Positions 15,447 through 24,576 of a stretch of DNA of 64,000 nt are shown here, one piece after another (the first letter of the stretch is position 1; each line of letters begins with the position of its first letter). The position numbers and the translations under genes were made by a program. The notes beneath the pieces were generated by a model. The model searched no databases and was not told the DNA's origin. It saw only the letters and a program-made list of their open reading frames with translations. This DNA is from Rhodovastum sp963804495 (lineage in GTDB: Bacteria; Pseudomonadota; Alphaproteobacteria; Acetobacterales; Acetobacteraceae), in assembly GCA_963804495.1 (NCBI GenBank), contig CAWDQN010000003.1, forward strand, positions 62,001-126,000, read 5' to 3'.

Positions 15447-17402
15447 GGGGGCGGGCGCCAGCGTCGGCCCGGCGGCGCCGGATGCTGGCGCGTACAGCCC
15501 GGCGCCATAGGCCAGCACGGGCTGCATCAAGGAGGTGATGGAGGAGTAGACCAGCCCCCCGGAGGCACTGTTGGCGAGCACCCAGTAGACGCCAAAGGCA
15601 TCGATCATGGACAAGGTCTGAAAAGTCGCGTCCTTGACGAATGAGCTTGTGGCCAGTGACCACTGGCTCCGCTCCTCTCCGGCCAGCGAGGTGGCGACCG
15701 CGCGGGTCTGGCGTTCCAGGGTTGCCTGGCCGATCGCCCCCTGCGCCCGCAGCGCCTTCAGTGTTCGGACCGGGCGCGCGGCGAGCGCCTCCAGCGCCGT
15801 TTGTTCATCGCCCGGCCAGGGCAGCGCCGCCTCGGTGGCCGACAGGCGGCCACGCACGCCGCGCTCCATCGGATCCTGCAGCAGATCGGCCCAGGTCGCG
15901 AGCGCGGCGGAGCTCTCCACGTCCGCCGCGGGGAGATAGACGAGCAGATCGAGCACGTGCTCACGGGTGCGTGCCTGGGCACCGACCATGGCGAAGCCGT
16001 CCGGGCCGTATCCGTCCGGAATGGCGATCTGGCGGGTGATCAGGGCCTCGACCGCGGCGTCCCACAGCCTGTCCTGCGCCGGTTCGGCCGACAGGCGTCC
16101 GAAGGCGCAGAACCCGTCCACCCTTGTGTCGTAGCGGATCATGGCAAACCCGTCGCCGGCCCGCCGGCACAGGCTGGACATGCCGGCGATGACGCTGCGC
16201 GGCGCCGGTGTCGTGTGCACCAGGATCAGGCCGGCGAGGCGGCCGTTGCGCAGCCGGGCCAGCGCGGTGCCGGTGATGCCGGGGTCCTCGGTGCGCGCCA
16301 GCACTTGCCAGCCGTCGCCGGGAAGCGGCACGCCCTTGCCATCGATGACGAGTGGCGCCGGAGCGACGGCAGGGACGGAGAGGTTTACTGCCGCTGTCAT
16401 CGGCGCTGCGAGAACCGGGCCCACCGGCATCGGCGGCGCGGCGCGCTGCCAGTCGAAGGCCATCTCATTGCCGAAATACAGCGCGGTCTGGGTGAGGCCC
16501 TGGACGACGGCGACCAGCATGCCGGTGTACAGGCTGCCGGTCATGGCCGAGGCGATGCCCGCCGAGGCCAGGCTGGATGCCACCGTATAGGTCGCCAGCG
16601 CACCGAGGGGGAGGCCAGGGGAGGGGGCGATGACCTCCGCCGCGGCGGGGTGGCCGCCGACAGGCCCAGATGGGTCTGCCGCCGACAGGTTTGGTCCCGA
16701 CGGGTCTGGCCCCGACGGGTCTGGCAAGGATGGACGCCAGCCAGGCGGCTGGCGCAGCGCGGCCATGGCGCTGGCCGCGGCCGGCTGCGTCCAGCCTTCC
16801 AGCCGGCGCAGCGCCGCCTCGCGGTCCGGGCCATGCGCCGATAGGGCGTAGCGAATCTCCAGCATGTCGCGCCGGTCGCTGACCCGCACGCCGGCGAGCA
16901 GCGCCGGCCAGGGGAGCGTTCCCGCCGGCAGGCCTGGCAGCGCCGCCTGCAGCTGCCGCGCGTCCGCCAGGGCCAGCACGAAGGCGCAGGCTTGGAGCAG
17001 GTCATGCGGTTCCGCCGCGTGACGGAACAAAGCGTTCTCGTCGGCGCACTCCAGCGGCGGCCCCCAGCCACCGCCCACCGGCAGCGCATTGGTCTGCACC
17101 AGCAGTTTTTCATCGCCCGCGGTCTGCGCCGGGCGTTCCAGCAGCACGTTGGCGATGGCGCCGAACGGGTCGGCGGGAGCGTTCTGGCGGATCTGCCCGA
17201 ATCCGGCGGCCGCGACCCGCCAGGGTCCGGGCGGCAGCGGCACCGGCTTGCCATACAGCGGCAGTGTGCCGGTGATCACCGTGCCCGGCGCCGGCGGCGC
17301 CTGCGCCGCGGCGTGCGGCACCCAGAGCGCGGCGCCCAAAATCGTGCCCAGCATCGGCCCGGCGGCCAGCGCGGCGGTGGCAATGGTCCGCAGCAGCCTC
17401 AT
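15444..17402 (-). CDS. Large secreted protein with duplicated domains, unknown function
   Basis: A 652-residue protein with a signal peptide (RTIATAALAAGPMLGTILG to HAAAQAPP). Two related regions are visible: GKPVPLPPGPWRVAAAG near residue 50 and GKGVPLPGDGWQVLARTEDP near residue 330. Both are followed by an alanine-rich helical stretch ending in a similar KR/ALR-containing tail. Between them is a low-complexity DPSGP repeat, then two hydrophobic segments (around ATYTVASSLASAGIASAMTG). A C-terminal hydrophobic segment also occurs. I recognise no family. The start at 17402 follows GAGGGAACCCGG; divergent from the Cys/Met enzyme. Confidence 0.6.
   Translation of the reverse strand: MRLLRTIATAALAAGPMLGTILGAALWVPHAAAQAPPAPGTVITGTLPLYGKPVPLPPGPWRVAAAGFGQIRQNAPADPFGAIANVLLERPAQTAGDEKLLVQTNALPVGGGWGPPLECADENALFRHAAEPHDLLQACAFVLALADARQLQAALPGLPAGTLPWPALLAGVRVSDRRDMLEIRYALSAHGPDREAALRRLEGWTQPAAASAMAALRQPPGWRPSLPDPSGPDPSGPNLSAADPSGPVGGHPAAAEVIAPSPGLPLGALATYTVASSLASAGIASAMTGSLYTGMLVAVVQGLTQTALYFGNEMAFDWQRAAPPMPVGPVLAAPMTAAVNLSVPAVAPAPLVIDGKGVPLPGDGWQVLARTEDPGITGTALARLRNGRLAGLILVHTTPAPRSVIAGMSSLCRRAGDGFAMIRYDTRVDGFCAFGRLSAEPAQDRLWDAAVEALITRQIAIPDGYGPDGFAMVGAQARTREHVLDLLVYLPAADVESSAALATWADLLQDPMERGVRGRLSATEAALPWPGDEQTALEALAARPVRTLKALRAQGAIGQATLERQTRAVATSLAGEERSQWSLATSSFVKDATFQTLSMIDAFGVYWVLANSASGGLVYSSITSLMQPVLAYGAGLYAPASGAAGPTLAPAP
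16661..16730. repeat. Short in-frame tandem repeat (DPSGP units)
   Basis: Degenerate 15-base units reading ACGGGTCTGGCCCCG or variants occur about four to five times. They encode DPSGP-like pentapeptides in the large secreted protein on the minus strand. All units stay in frame, consistent with a flexible linker subject to slippage. Confidence 0.75.
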
Positions 17403-17550
17403 CCGGGTTCCCTCTGTTGGATGCGTGACCGGACGGAACCATGCCGGCGGCCGGCAGCGCTGGCAACCACCGGTTTCAGGCCGCCACGCGACCGAATCCC
17501 GCGCGCCAACCGCATAACTTGTGCACACTGCGACGGCAAGGAGGAGCGCC

Positions 17551-18885
17551 ATGCCCGAGGACCATAGCCGTCGCCGCACCATCGGCAACCATCACCTGCA
17601 CCCCGAGACGCTCATGCTCGGCTATGGCTATGACCCCGCCCTGTCCGAAGGCGCGGTGAAGCCGCCGGTATTCCTGACGTCCACCTTCGTCTTCCGCACC
17701 GCCGAGGACGGGCGGGATTTCTTCGACTATGTCTCCGGCCGGCGCGAGCCGCCGGGCGACCGGTCGGCCGGCCTCGTCTATTCCCGCTTCAACCACCCCA
17801 ACAGCGAGATCGTCGAGGACCGGCTGGCCGTGTACGAGGGCGGCGAGGCGGCACTGGTGTTTTCCTCCGGCATGGCGGCCATCGCCACCTCGATTCTCGC
17901 CACCGCCCGGCCGGGCGACGTGATCCTGCACAGCCAGCCGCTGTATGGCGGCACCGAGACGCTGCTGACGAAAACCTTCGCCGCCTTCGGCATCGGGGCC
18001 GAGGGATTCGCCGACGGCACCAGCGCGGCGGCGATTGACGCCGCTGCGGAGCGGGCCATGGCGATGGGGAAGGTGTCGGTGATTATGATCGAAACACCGT
18101 CCAACCCTATGAACACGCTGGTGGATTTCGCGCTCGTGGCGCAGGCCGCCGACGCTATCGCCACGGCGCAGGGGCAGCGCCCGGTGGTGATGTGCGACAA
18201 CACCCTGCTCGGCCCGATCTTCCAGCAGCCGCTGGCGCATGGGGTGGATATCAGCCTGTACTCGCTGACCAAGTATGTCGGCGGGCATTCCGACCTGATC
18301 GCCGGCGCGGCCATCGGCGCGCGGGCCCGCATCCGTCCGGTGCGGCTGCTGCGCTCGGCGATCGGCACCCAGCTCGACCCGCATTCCTGCTGGATGCTGG
18401 GGCGCTCGCTGGAAACCCTGTCGCTGCGCATGCGCGAGGCGGCGCGCAATGCGATGGCGGTGGCGGCGTTCCTGGACGCCCATCCGCGCATTCGCCGGGT
18501 GCATGCGCTGGGGGCGCTGCCCGAGGGCAGCGCGATGCGCCGCGTCTATGATGCGCAATGCAGCGGCGGCGGCTCGACCTTCAGCATCGAACTGGCGGGC
18601 GGTCAGGCGGACGCATTCCAGGTGCTGAACGCGCTGCGCATCTTCCGCCTCGCGGTGAGCCTGGGTGGAACCGAGTCGCTGGCCAGCCACCCGGCGACAA
18701 CGACGCATTCCGGCGTGCCGGCAGCGGTGCGGGCGCAGGAAGGGATCACCGACGGCACCATCCGGCTGTCGATCGGCATTGAACACGCCGACGATCTGAT
18801 CGCCGATCTGGCGCAGGCGCTGGCGACGCCCGGCGGCGAGACGGCGGCGACCGGAAAGGTAAAGGCGAAACGAAAGCAGCCATAA
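17551..18885 (+). CDS. Cys/Met metabolism PLP-dependent enzyme (cystathionine gamma-synthase family)
   Basis: A 444-residue PLP enzyme. Landmarks are YSRFNHPNSEIVEDRLAVYE, FSSGMAAIATSILATARPGD, the tyrosine-glycine stretch HSQPLYGGTETLL, IETPSNPMNTLVD, CDNTLLGPIFQQPL and the PLP lysine in SLYSLTKYVGGHSD. The C-terminus has SLGGTESLASHPATTTH. This family includes cystathionine gamma-synthase, beta/gamma-lyase, O-acetylhomoserine sulfhydrylase and methionine gamma-lyase. Specificity cannot be fixed here. AAGGAGGAG just before the ATG at 17551 is an excellent ribosome-binding site and decides the start. Confidence 0.92.
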   Translation: MPEDHSRRRTIGNHHLHPETLMLGYGYDPALSEGAVKPPVFLTSTFVFRTAEDGRDFFDYVSGRREPPGDRSAGLVYSRFNHPNSEIVEDRLAVYEGGEAALVFSSGMAAIATSILATARPGDVILHSQPLYGGTETLLTKTFAAFGIGAEGFADGTSAAAIDAAAERAMAMGKVSVIMIETPSNPMNTLVDFALVAQAADAIATAQGQRPVVMCDNTLLGPIFQQPLAHGVDISLYSLTKYVGGHSDLIAGAAIGARARIRPVRLLRSAIGTQLDPHSCWMLGRSLETLSLRMREAARNAMAVAAFLDAHPRIRRVHALGALPEGSAMRRVYDAQCSGGGSTFSIELAGGQADAFQVLNALRIFRLAVSLGGTESLASHPATTTHSGVPAAVRAQEGITDGTIRLSIGIEHADDLIADLAQALATPGGETAATGKVKAKRKQP

Positions 18886-19055
18886 GGGGCACCCGACAGC
18901 GGCGACGCCGCCCCGGATCCCGCCCCGCGCCTTCGCCACGACGTTCTGTGTTCCTGCACCCCGCCCGGGGCAAAGCGCCCGGACCCCGTATTTTCCAACG
19001 CGGCCACGCCGTAACGCGATCGTTCCTCACGCGTCATCCCCGCAGCGACGCCCCA

Positions 19056-19064
19056 TGCCATAAT
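19056..19064 (+). promoter_or_regulatory. Possible extended -10 promoter
   Basis: TGCCATAAT matches an extended -10 (TGn plus CATAAT) 26 bases before the TPR gene start at 19090. No clear -35 element was found, so this is tentative. The rest of the 18886-19089 spacer contains only GC-rich short palindromes, including CCCGGGGCAAAGCGCCCGG, which may be a degenerate member of the dispersed repeat. Confidence 0.3.
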
Positions 19065-19089
19065 GGCCGCGGGCCAGGAGAGACCGCAT

Positions 19090-20439
19090 ATGCGCGCCGA
19101 CGCACAAGGGCTGCCGCTTTCCACCACCAGCGATGCCGCCGCGTCTGCCTTCAACGGCGCCGTCGCCGTGTACCTGAACTTCCGCACCGGCATGCCCCGC
19201 CTCGTCAAGACCGCGCAGCAGGCCGATCCCGACTTCGCCCTCGGCCATTGCCTGGGCGGCATCGGCGCCATGCTGGCCTATGACGGACGCTGTGTGCCCG
19301 CCGCCGCCGCCGCCCTGCAGCGCGCCCGCGACAGCGCCGCCGGCGCCACGCCACGCGAACAGGCCCACATAAGCGCGCTCGCCGCCTGGGTGGCGGGGGA
19401 CATGGACCGCGCGATCGGGATCTGGGACGCCATCCTGGACGACCATCCGCGCGACATCCTGGCTTTCCGCCTGGCGCATTTCGCCAATTTCTGGGCCGGC
19501 CGCCCGCAGGACATGGTCGCCTCGGTGCGCCGCGTGCGGCCGCATTGGGACGCCAGCCTTCCCGATTTCGCTGCTGTCCTGGCCTGCCAGTGTTTCGCCG
19601 AGGAAGAGGCCGGCAACCTGCTGGCCGCCGAGCCGGCCGGCCGGCGCGCCATCGACCTCGATCCCGGCAATATCTGGGCCGCCCATGCGGTTGCCCACGT
19701 GCTGGAAATGCAGGGCCGCCGCCGCGAGGGCATCGACTGGCTCACCGGCCTGGCCCGGCACTGGGAAGGGGCCAACAACCTGTTGCACCATTTGTGGTGG
19801 CATTGTGCCCTGTACTATCTGGAACTCGGCCGGTTCGACACCGTGCTGGAGCTGTACGACACACGGTTCCGCAACCTCGATTCGCCGCTCACCCAGGCGA
19901 TGCCCGATCTCTACACCGATGTGCAGAATGCCGCCTCCATGCTGTTCCGGCTGGAGCGACAGGGCGTGCCGGTGGGCGCGCGCTGGGAGGAACTGGCCGA
20001 CAAGGCGGAAGCGCGGATCGGCGATTGTATCGCGGCCTTCCTGCTGCCGCACTGGATGATGGCGCTGACCGCCGCCGGGCGCGATGGCGCGGCGGAGCGC
20101 CTGCTCGCGTCGCTGCGCGAGCAGAGCCACGGAAATGGGGCCTCCGCCGCGGTGCTGCGGGAGGTGGCACTGCCGGTATGCGCGGCGGTGCGCGCCCACC
20201 GTGCCGGCGCCAATGCAGACTGCGTGGCTTTGCTGCGCCCGCTGCTGGGCGCCATGCACCGTCTCGGCGGCAGCCACGCCCAGCAGGATGTGCTGCACCA
20301 GTTGTTCCTCGACGCCGCCCTGCGGGCCAGGCAGGAGGACGATGTGCGCGTGGCCCTGGAACGGGCGGCAGGACGACACGTGGTGCCTCTGACCCGCCGG
20401 ATCGGCTATCGCGACGCGGCGGCGCGTTATCCGCTTTAG
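19090..20439 (+). CDS. TTC38-like tetratricopeptide repeat protein
   Basis: A 449-residue, alpha-helical protein. The run of helices with repeated alanine/leucine pattern and the segment NNLLHHLWWHCALYYLELGR, preceded by AAHAVAHVLEMQGRRREGIDWL, match the bacterial homologues of eukaryotic TTC38. These proteins have no established biochemical function; a scaffolding role is generic to TPR folds. It has no signal peptide and so is probably cytoplasmic. The start at 19090 follows CAGGAGA; an upstream methionine at 19063 is less well placed. It runs 51 bases ahead of the P450 gene and is likely cotranscribed. Confidence 0.78.
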   Translation: MRADAQGLPLSTTSDAAASAFNGAVAVYLNFRTGMPRLVKTAQQADPDFALGHCLGGIGAMLAYDGRCVPAAAAALQRARDSAAGATPREQAHISALAAWVAGDMDRAIGIWDAILDDHPRDILAFRLAHFANFWAGRPQDMVASVRRVRPHWDASLPDFAAVLACQCFAEEEAGNLLAAEPAGRRAIDLDPGNIWAAHAVAHVLEMQGRRREGIDWLTGLARHWEGANNLLHHLWWHCALYYLELGRFDTVLELYDTRFRNLDSPLTQAMPDLYTDVQNAASMLFRLERQGVPVGARWEELADKAEARIGDCIAAFLLPHWMMALTAAGRDGAAERLLASLREQSHGNGASAAVLREVALPVCAAVRAHRAGANADCVALLRPLLGAMHRLGGSHAQQDVLHQLFLDAALRARQEDDVRVALERAAGRHVVPLTRRIGYRDAAARYPL

Positions 20440-20490
20440 CCGGCCAAGCAGCCGGGGTGCCGGTTCCAGATCGCATGATAGACTGACCTG

Positions 20491-21891
20491 ATGCAGGCGC
20501 CCGAAGCCCCGATCACGCTGCCGGTGCCGACCCCGCCGGAGCAGCCGCTGCCAGCCTGGCAGGTGTTCCGCCTGTTGCGGCGCAACATCATCGCCACCTG
20601 GCCGCGCCCGGCCTACGAGGCGATGGTGATCCGCCGTCGTCTGTTCGGCACCGAGACGCTGATCGTCAACGAACCCGCCCTGGTGCGGCACGTGCTGATC
20701 GCCAATGCGGCGAATTACGAGCGCCCGCTGTCGATCCGGCGCCCGCTGCGCCCGGCGCTGGGCAATGGGGTGCTGTTGTCCGAGGGCGCCGACTGGCGCC
20801 GGCAGCGGCGGATGCTGGCGCCGCTGTTCACCCCCCAGCACGTCAGCCGGCTGCTGCCGCACTTCGCCGCCGCCGGCTCCGGCCTGATCGACCGTGCCGC
20901 CGGCGAGCGGGTCAATCTCGCCGATCTGCTGCAGCGCGCGGCGTTGGACGCCGTCTGCCGGGCGCTGTTCTCGGTGCCCGCCGAGGCGGCCGGGGCTGCC
21001 GGATTGCCGGAGCTGATCCGCGAGTTTTTGCACGGCGTCGGCCGGATCACGATCTGGGATGTCCTGGCCCGCAGCGAGGGCGACTTCACCTGGTTCATGC
21101 GCGGCCGGGCGGCCTTCGCGTCGCGCTGGTTCGCCGGCATCGAGACCGTGATCGCGGCAAGCCGGGCTTTGCCGGCGGGGGCGGCGGGGCGGGACGTGTT
21201 GCAGTTGCTGGGCCATGCGCGCGACCCGGAGGGCGGCGGCGCCCTGACCGAGGAGGAGATCGGCGAGCAGGTCGCGACGCTGCTGGCAGCCGGTTTCGAG
21301 ACCACCGCCCGGGCGATGTTCTGGACCGTGTACCTGCTGGCGTTCGACCCACGGGCGCAGGCCGAGATTCAGGCCGAGCTCGCCGCGTTTCCACCCTCGC
21401 AGGCACGGACGCTGGCCGATCTGACCCGCTGGCCGGCGCTGCGGCGCGCCTTCCTCGAGGCGCTGCGCCTGTATCCGACCGCGCCGTTCATCAGCCGGGT
21501 GGCGCGCGGGCCTGACCTGCTGGGCGAATTTGCCATCGGCGCGGGCGCGGTGGTGATGGTGTGCCCGTGGATCATCCATCGCCACCGCCGGTTCTGGGAC
21601 GCGCCGGATGCGTTCCTGCCGGCCCGCTGGCGGGGGCGCGAGGAACAGACCGGTCCGCATTTCCTGCCCTTCGGCGCCGGCCCGCGGGTGTGTCTCGGCG
21701 CCGCCTTCGCGCAGACGGAAGCCATGGTGCTGCTCGCCATGCTGCTGTCGCGCTTTGAGATCGTGTTGGACGACGAGCGGCCGGTGCTGCCGCAGGTGGT
21801 GCTCACCACTGTGCCGAGCGTGGAACCATGGTTCCGGTTGCGCCGATGGGGTCCCGGCTGCGCTGGTGCCTCGCCATGCCCGCCCCTATGA
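20491..21891 (+). CDS. Cytochrome P450
   Basis: A 466-residue heme monooxygenase without an N-terminal membrane anchor. The I-helix oxygen-activation motif is AAGFETTAR, the ExxR salt bridge is Glu323-Arg326 in FLEALRLYP, and the heme-binding loop is FGAGPRVCLGAAFA with the axial ligand Cys401. The substrate is unknown. The overall pattern (GNGVLLSEGADWRRQRRMLAPLF) is like CYP4/CYP102-type fatty-acid hydroxylases, though that is only a resemblance. No dedicated ferredoxin or reductase gene is adjacent. Downstream is an LpxR-like lipid A deacylase, so a lipid-related role is possible but speculative. Confidence 0.95.
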   Translation: MQAPEAPITLPVPTPPEQPLPAWQVFRLLRRNIIATWPRPAYEAMVIRRRLFGTETLIVNEPALVRHVLIANAANYERPLSIRRPLRPALGNGVLLSEGADWRRQRRMLAPLFTPQHVSRLLPHFAAAGSGLIDRAAGERVNLADLLQRAALDAVCRALFSVPAEAAGAAGLPELIREFLHGVGRITIWDVLARSEGDFTWFMRGRAAFASRWFAGIETVIAASRALPAGAAGRDVLQLLGHARDPEGGGALTEEEIGEQVATLLAAGFETTARAMFWTVYLLAFDPRAQAEIQAELAAFPPSQARTLADLTRWPALRRAFLEALRLYPTAPFISRVARGPDLLGEFAIGAGAVVMVCPWIIHRHRRFWDAPDAFLPARWRGREEQTGPHFLPFGAGPRVCLGAAFAQTEAMVLLAMLLSRFEIVLDDERPVLPQVVLTTVPSVEPWFRLRRWGPGCAGASPCPPL

Positions 21892-21983
21892 GGCTGAGCT
21901 GCGAACGCCAACTTCGTGAATTAATTGGATTCCGATCGGGTCACGGAGGTGGTAATGCTCCGGTGACGAACTGGAGAGTCTGC

Positions 21984-23006
21984 ATGCGCGCGACGACGGG
22001 TTTTCTCGGACTGGCGCTGGCCGCCGCGGCGCTGACCCTCCAGCCGGCATCCGCGCAACCACCGCCGCCGCAGGACCAACCGCCGCCGCCCGATACCGCC
22101 GCGATCTGGACCCTTCAGGGCGAGAACGCCTCGATCAGCACGTCGAACCTGCCTGACCGGGACTATACCAACGGCATCCGGCTCGGCTGGACCTCGGGGG
22201 AGGGCGGCGCACCGGCATTCATGCAACGCATCGGCCAGGCGCTGTGGGGCGACGGGCAGCAGCGTATCGCGCTCGACCTCAGCCAGCAGATCTACACGCC
22301 GGACGACACCACCGCGATCGACCCGCCGTTGACCGACCGTCCCTATGCGGGGGTGCTGCTGGGCACGGTGTCGCTGATCCACGACGGCGCCAGCGCGCGC
22401 AGCGTGCTCGCGCTGGGCCTGGGCATGGTCGGTCCTGCGGCCCTCGCCGAGCAGGTGCAGGATGGTTTCCACGACCTCATCGGCCAGCGCCGCGACGCCG
22501 GCTGGGACACCCAGTTGCACAACGAGCCATTGGTGCAGGTGACCAGCGAGCGCACCTGGCGGTTGCCGATCGGCCTGGTGGGCGGGCTGCAGACGGATGC
22601 CCTGCCTGACCTGACGGCCTCGGTCGGCAATCTGCGCATTTACGGTCAGGCCGGCGTCACGCTGCGGCTGGGCCAGGGGCTGGACAGCGACTATGGCCCG
22701 CCGCGCATCCGCCCCGGTCTGACCGGCGGCGATGTGTTCCGCGCCACGCGGCCCTTCGCCTGGTATTTTTTCGTCGGTGCCGACGGGCAGGCGGTGGCCT
22801 ACGACGTCACGCTGAACGGCAATCTCTGGCAGGACAGCCGCAGCGTGACCGTCACACCGATGGTCGCCGAGTTTCAGGGCGGCGTCGCGCTGATGTACGA
22901 CGACGTGCGGCTGACCTACATGCAGGTGGTGCAGACGCAGGAGTATGCGCACCAGAAGGGAGGGCTGCACCAGTTCGGCTCTCTGGCGCTGTCGCTCCGT
23001 TTTTGA
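21984..23006 (+). CDS. Lipid A 3-O-deacylase, LpxR-like (DUF2219)
   Basis: A 340-residue outer-membrane beta-barrel protein. The signal peptide ends around LTLQPASAQ and is followed by a proline-glutamine rich linker. Signature motifs are SNLPDRDYTNGIRLGW, LTDRPYAGVLLGTVS and LHNEPLVQV, ending in the typical aromatic C-terminus SLALSLRF needed for barrel assembly. LpxR removes the 3'-acyloxyacyl group of lipid A in a calcium-dependent manner. The start at 21984 follows CTGGAGAG. It lies 92 bases after the P450 gene in the same orientation. Confidence 0.87.
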   Translation: MRATTGFLGLALAAAALTLQPASAQPPPPQDQPPPPDTAAIWTLQGENASISTSNLPDRDYTNGIRLGWTSGEGGAPAFMQRIGQALWGDGQQRIALDLSQQIYTPDDTTAIDPPLTDRPYAGVLLGTVSLIHDGASARSVLALGLGMVGPAALAEQVQDGFHDLIGQRRDAGWDTQLHNEPLVQVTSERTWRLPIGLVGGLQTDALPDLTASVGNLRIYGQAGVTLRLGQGLDSDYGPPRIRPGLTGGDVFRATRPFAWYFFVGADGQAVAYDVTLNGNLWQDSRSVTVTPMVAEFQGGVALMYDDVRLTYMQVVQTQEYAHQKGGLHQFGSLALSLRF

Positions 23007-23059
23007 AGCTCAGGAATGGGTTGCAAGGGCAACACCCCGCCAGCCTCACCCCGCCAGCT

Positions 23060-24448
23060 TCACCCTGCCAGCCGGGCTGAAAGCACCGGTGCGCCGAGCC
23101 GTGTCAGCCGGGCAATGTCGCTCAACGTGTCCATCGTCAGCACCGCTTCGGCCAGCCGCGCCGTCCGCTCCGTCCCAAGCACCGGCGTCGCCAGGGCGTC
23201 GAACTTGGCGCGCAGGTCGCCGATGCCGGGGAAGGTTTCCGGCTCACCGGTCGGCACTGCGATGACCTTGGCGAAAGTCTCGCCACGCGCCACGATGGTC
23301 AGGCGTCCGGCCATCGGCCCCAGGGCCTCCATCGCCGCATCGTGCACGCAATGCACCTTCGGCATCAGCGCCCGCACTTCGGCGGTGCGCAGGTGCTGGT
23401 ACGAATCCCATTCCAAGGCGCCCGTGACCAGCGCGCAGGCGATCACGAAGGGTCCGCTGAACTGCCCGTCCACCACGCTGTGCGGATCGGCTTTCTGCGC
23501 CGGCGGCTCGCCGATCAGCCGCATGCCGGCCTGCGACAGGCCGTAGGTGACGGAGACGATCTCCTCGGCGCGCAACCGGTGGTCGGCCCGCAGCGCCAGC
23601 GCCGCCTCGATGCCGGCATGGCCGTAGCGGCATGACGGGTATGGTTTCACCCCGGTTCGCATGATCTCGAAAACCCTGCCGAGCCCCTGCACGGCGCGTT
23701 CCGGCACCGGGTCGGGCGCATAGGCGCGCAGGAAGCCGAAATGCCCTTCCAGCGCGGCCTGGGGGCCGACGAACCCCTCGGCGGCCAGCGTTGCCGCGAC
23801 CAGTCCCGACATCGCCGACCAGCCAACCTGAAAACGCTTGGTCCAGGCGCCGTTGGCCAGGAACTGCAGGCTGCCCGCGGTCTGGCTGAGGGCGATGCCG
23901 AGGGCGGATTCGATCCCGTCGGCCGCAAGCCCGAGTACCCGCCCGGCGGCGACCGCCGCCCCGAAGCTGCCGCAGGTGGCGGTGGGGTGAAAGCCGCGGT
24001 CGTAATGCGCGCGGGCGGGCAGGGCCAGCGCCACCCGGCAGCTCACCTCGTAGCCGGCGACGATGCCGGCCAGCACTTCGGCCCCGTTCGCCCCCGCCAT
24101 CTCGCCGGCCGCCAGGGCCGCCGGAATGACCACCGCGCCGGGGTGCACCGAGGCTTCGGCATGGGTGTCGTCGAAATCGAGCGCATGGCCGAACGCACCG
24201 TTGAGAAAGGCGGCGCCGGCGGGAATCCAGCGGCACGGGTCGCCGAACACGCCGGCATGGCCCGCCCCGAGGCCGAGCGCCCGGGCGGCGGCGAGCATGG
24301 GTTGCGCGCTCTCGGTCTCATAGCGCCCGCGAACAATGTTGCCGATCAGGTCGAGCACCAGGCAGCGCGCGCGGCCCACAACCTCAGGTGGCAGCCCTGG
24401 CAGCGCCACGTCGGCGCCGAATCGGGCAAGGTCGGTGGTGATTCCCAT
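23060..24448 (-). CDS. MmgE/PrpD family protein
   Basis: A 462-residue protein of the 2-methylcitrate dehydratase-like family. Characteristic parts: NGAFGHALDFDDTHAEASVHPG, GYEVSCRVALALP, the conserved FHPTATCGSFGAAVAAGRVLGL, SQTAGSLQFLANGAWTKRFQVGW and KPYPSCRYGHAGIEAAL. Members include PrpD, cis-aconitate decarboxylase and many uncharacterised enzymes, so the substrate is open. The start at 24448 is preceded by GGAGGAAACGAG, which rules out the longer in-frame start at 24493. No other propionate genes nearby. Confidence 0.9.
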   Translation of the reverse strand: MGITTDLARFGADVALPGLPPEVVGRARCLVLDLIGNIVRGRYETESAQPMLAAARALGLGAGHAGVFGDPCRWIPAGAAFLNGAFGHALDFDDTHAEASVHPGAVVIPAALAAGEMAGANGAEVLAGIVAGYEVSCRVALALPARAHYDRGFHPTATCGSFGAAVAAGRVLGLAADGIESALGIALSQTAGSLQFLANGAWTKRFQVGWSAMSGLVAATLAAEGFVGPQAALEGHFGFLRAYAPDPVPERAVQGLGRVFEIMRTGVKPYPSCRYGHAGIEAALALRADHRLRAEEIVSVTYGLSQAGMRLIGEPPAQKADPHSVVDGQFSGPFVIACALVTGALEWDSYQHLRTAEVRALMPKVHCVHDAAMEALGPMAGRLTIVARGETFAKVIAVPTGEPETFPGIGDLRAKFDALATPVLGTERTARLAEAVLTMDTLSDIARLTRLGAPVLSARLAG

Positions 24449-24576
24449 CTCGTTTCCTCCGAACCTGTTAACCTTACACCCCCGGCCGTTCATATTGCCA
24501 GCGTGATCGGTCCGTGAACGACGCCAACATCAGCTTGTGATTGCGGCCGGCTTCGCCGCCGTGGCACACCGCCGCC

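Noticed and set aside
16661..16730. Tandem 15-base units considered as a CRISPR or VNTR regulatory array
   Set aside because: Units are contiguous without spacers and stay in frame with the secreted protein, so they are a coding repeat.
18950..18990. Another copy of the dispersed repeat
   Set aside because: Only a short CCCGGGGC palindrome and a GGACCCCG word are shared; the two-hairpin order is not recognisable.
19027..21660. Long open frame antisense to the TPR and P450 genes (about 880 codons)
   Set aside because: It overlaps two genes with clear motifs, lacks a recognisable domain and has shadow-like composition.
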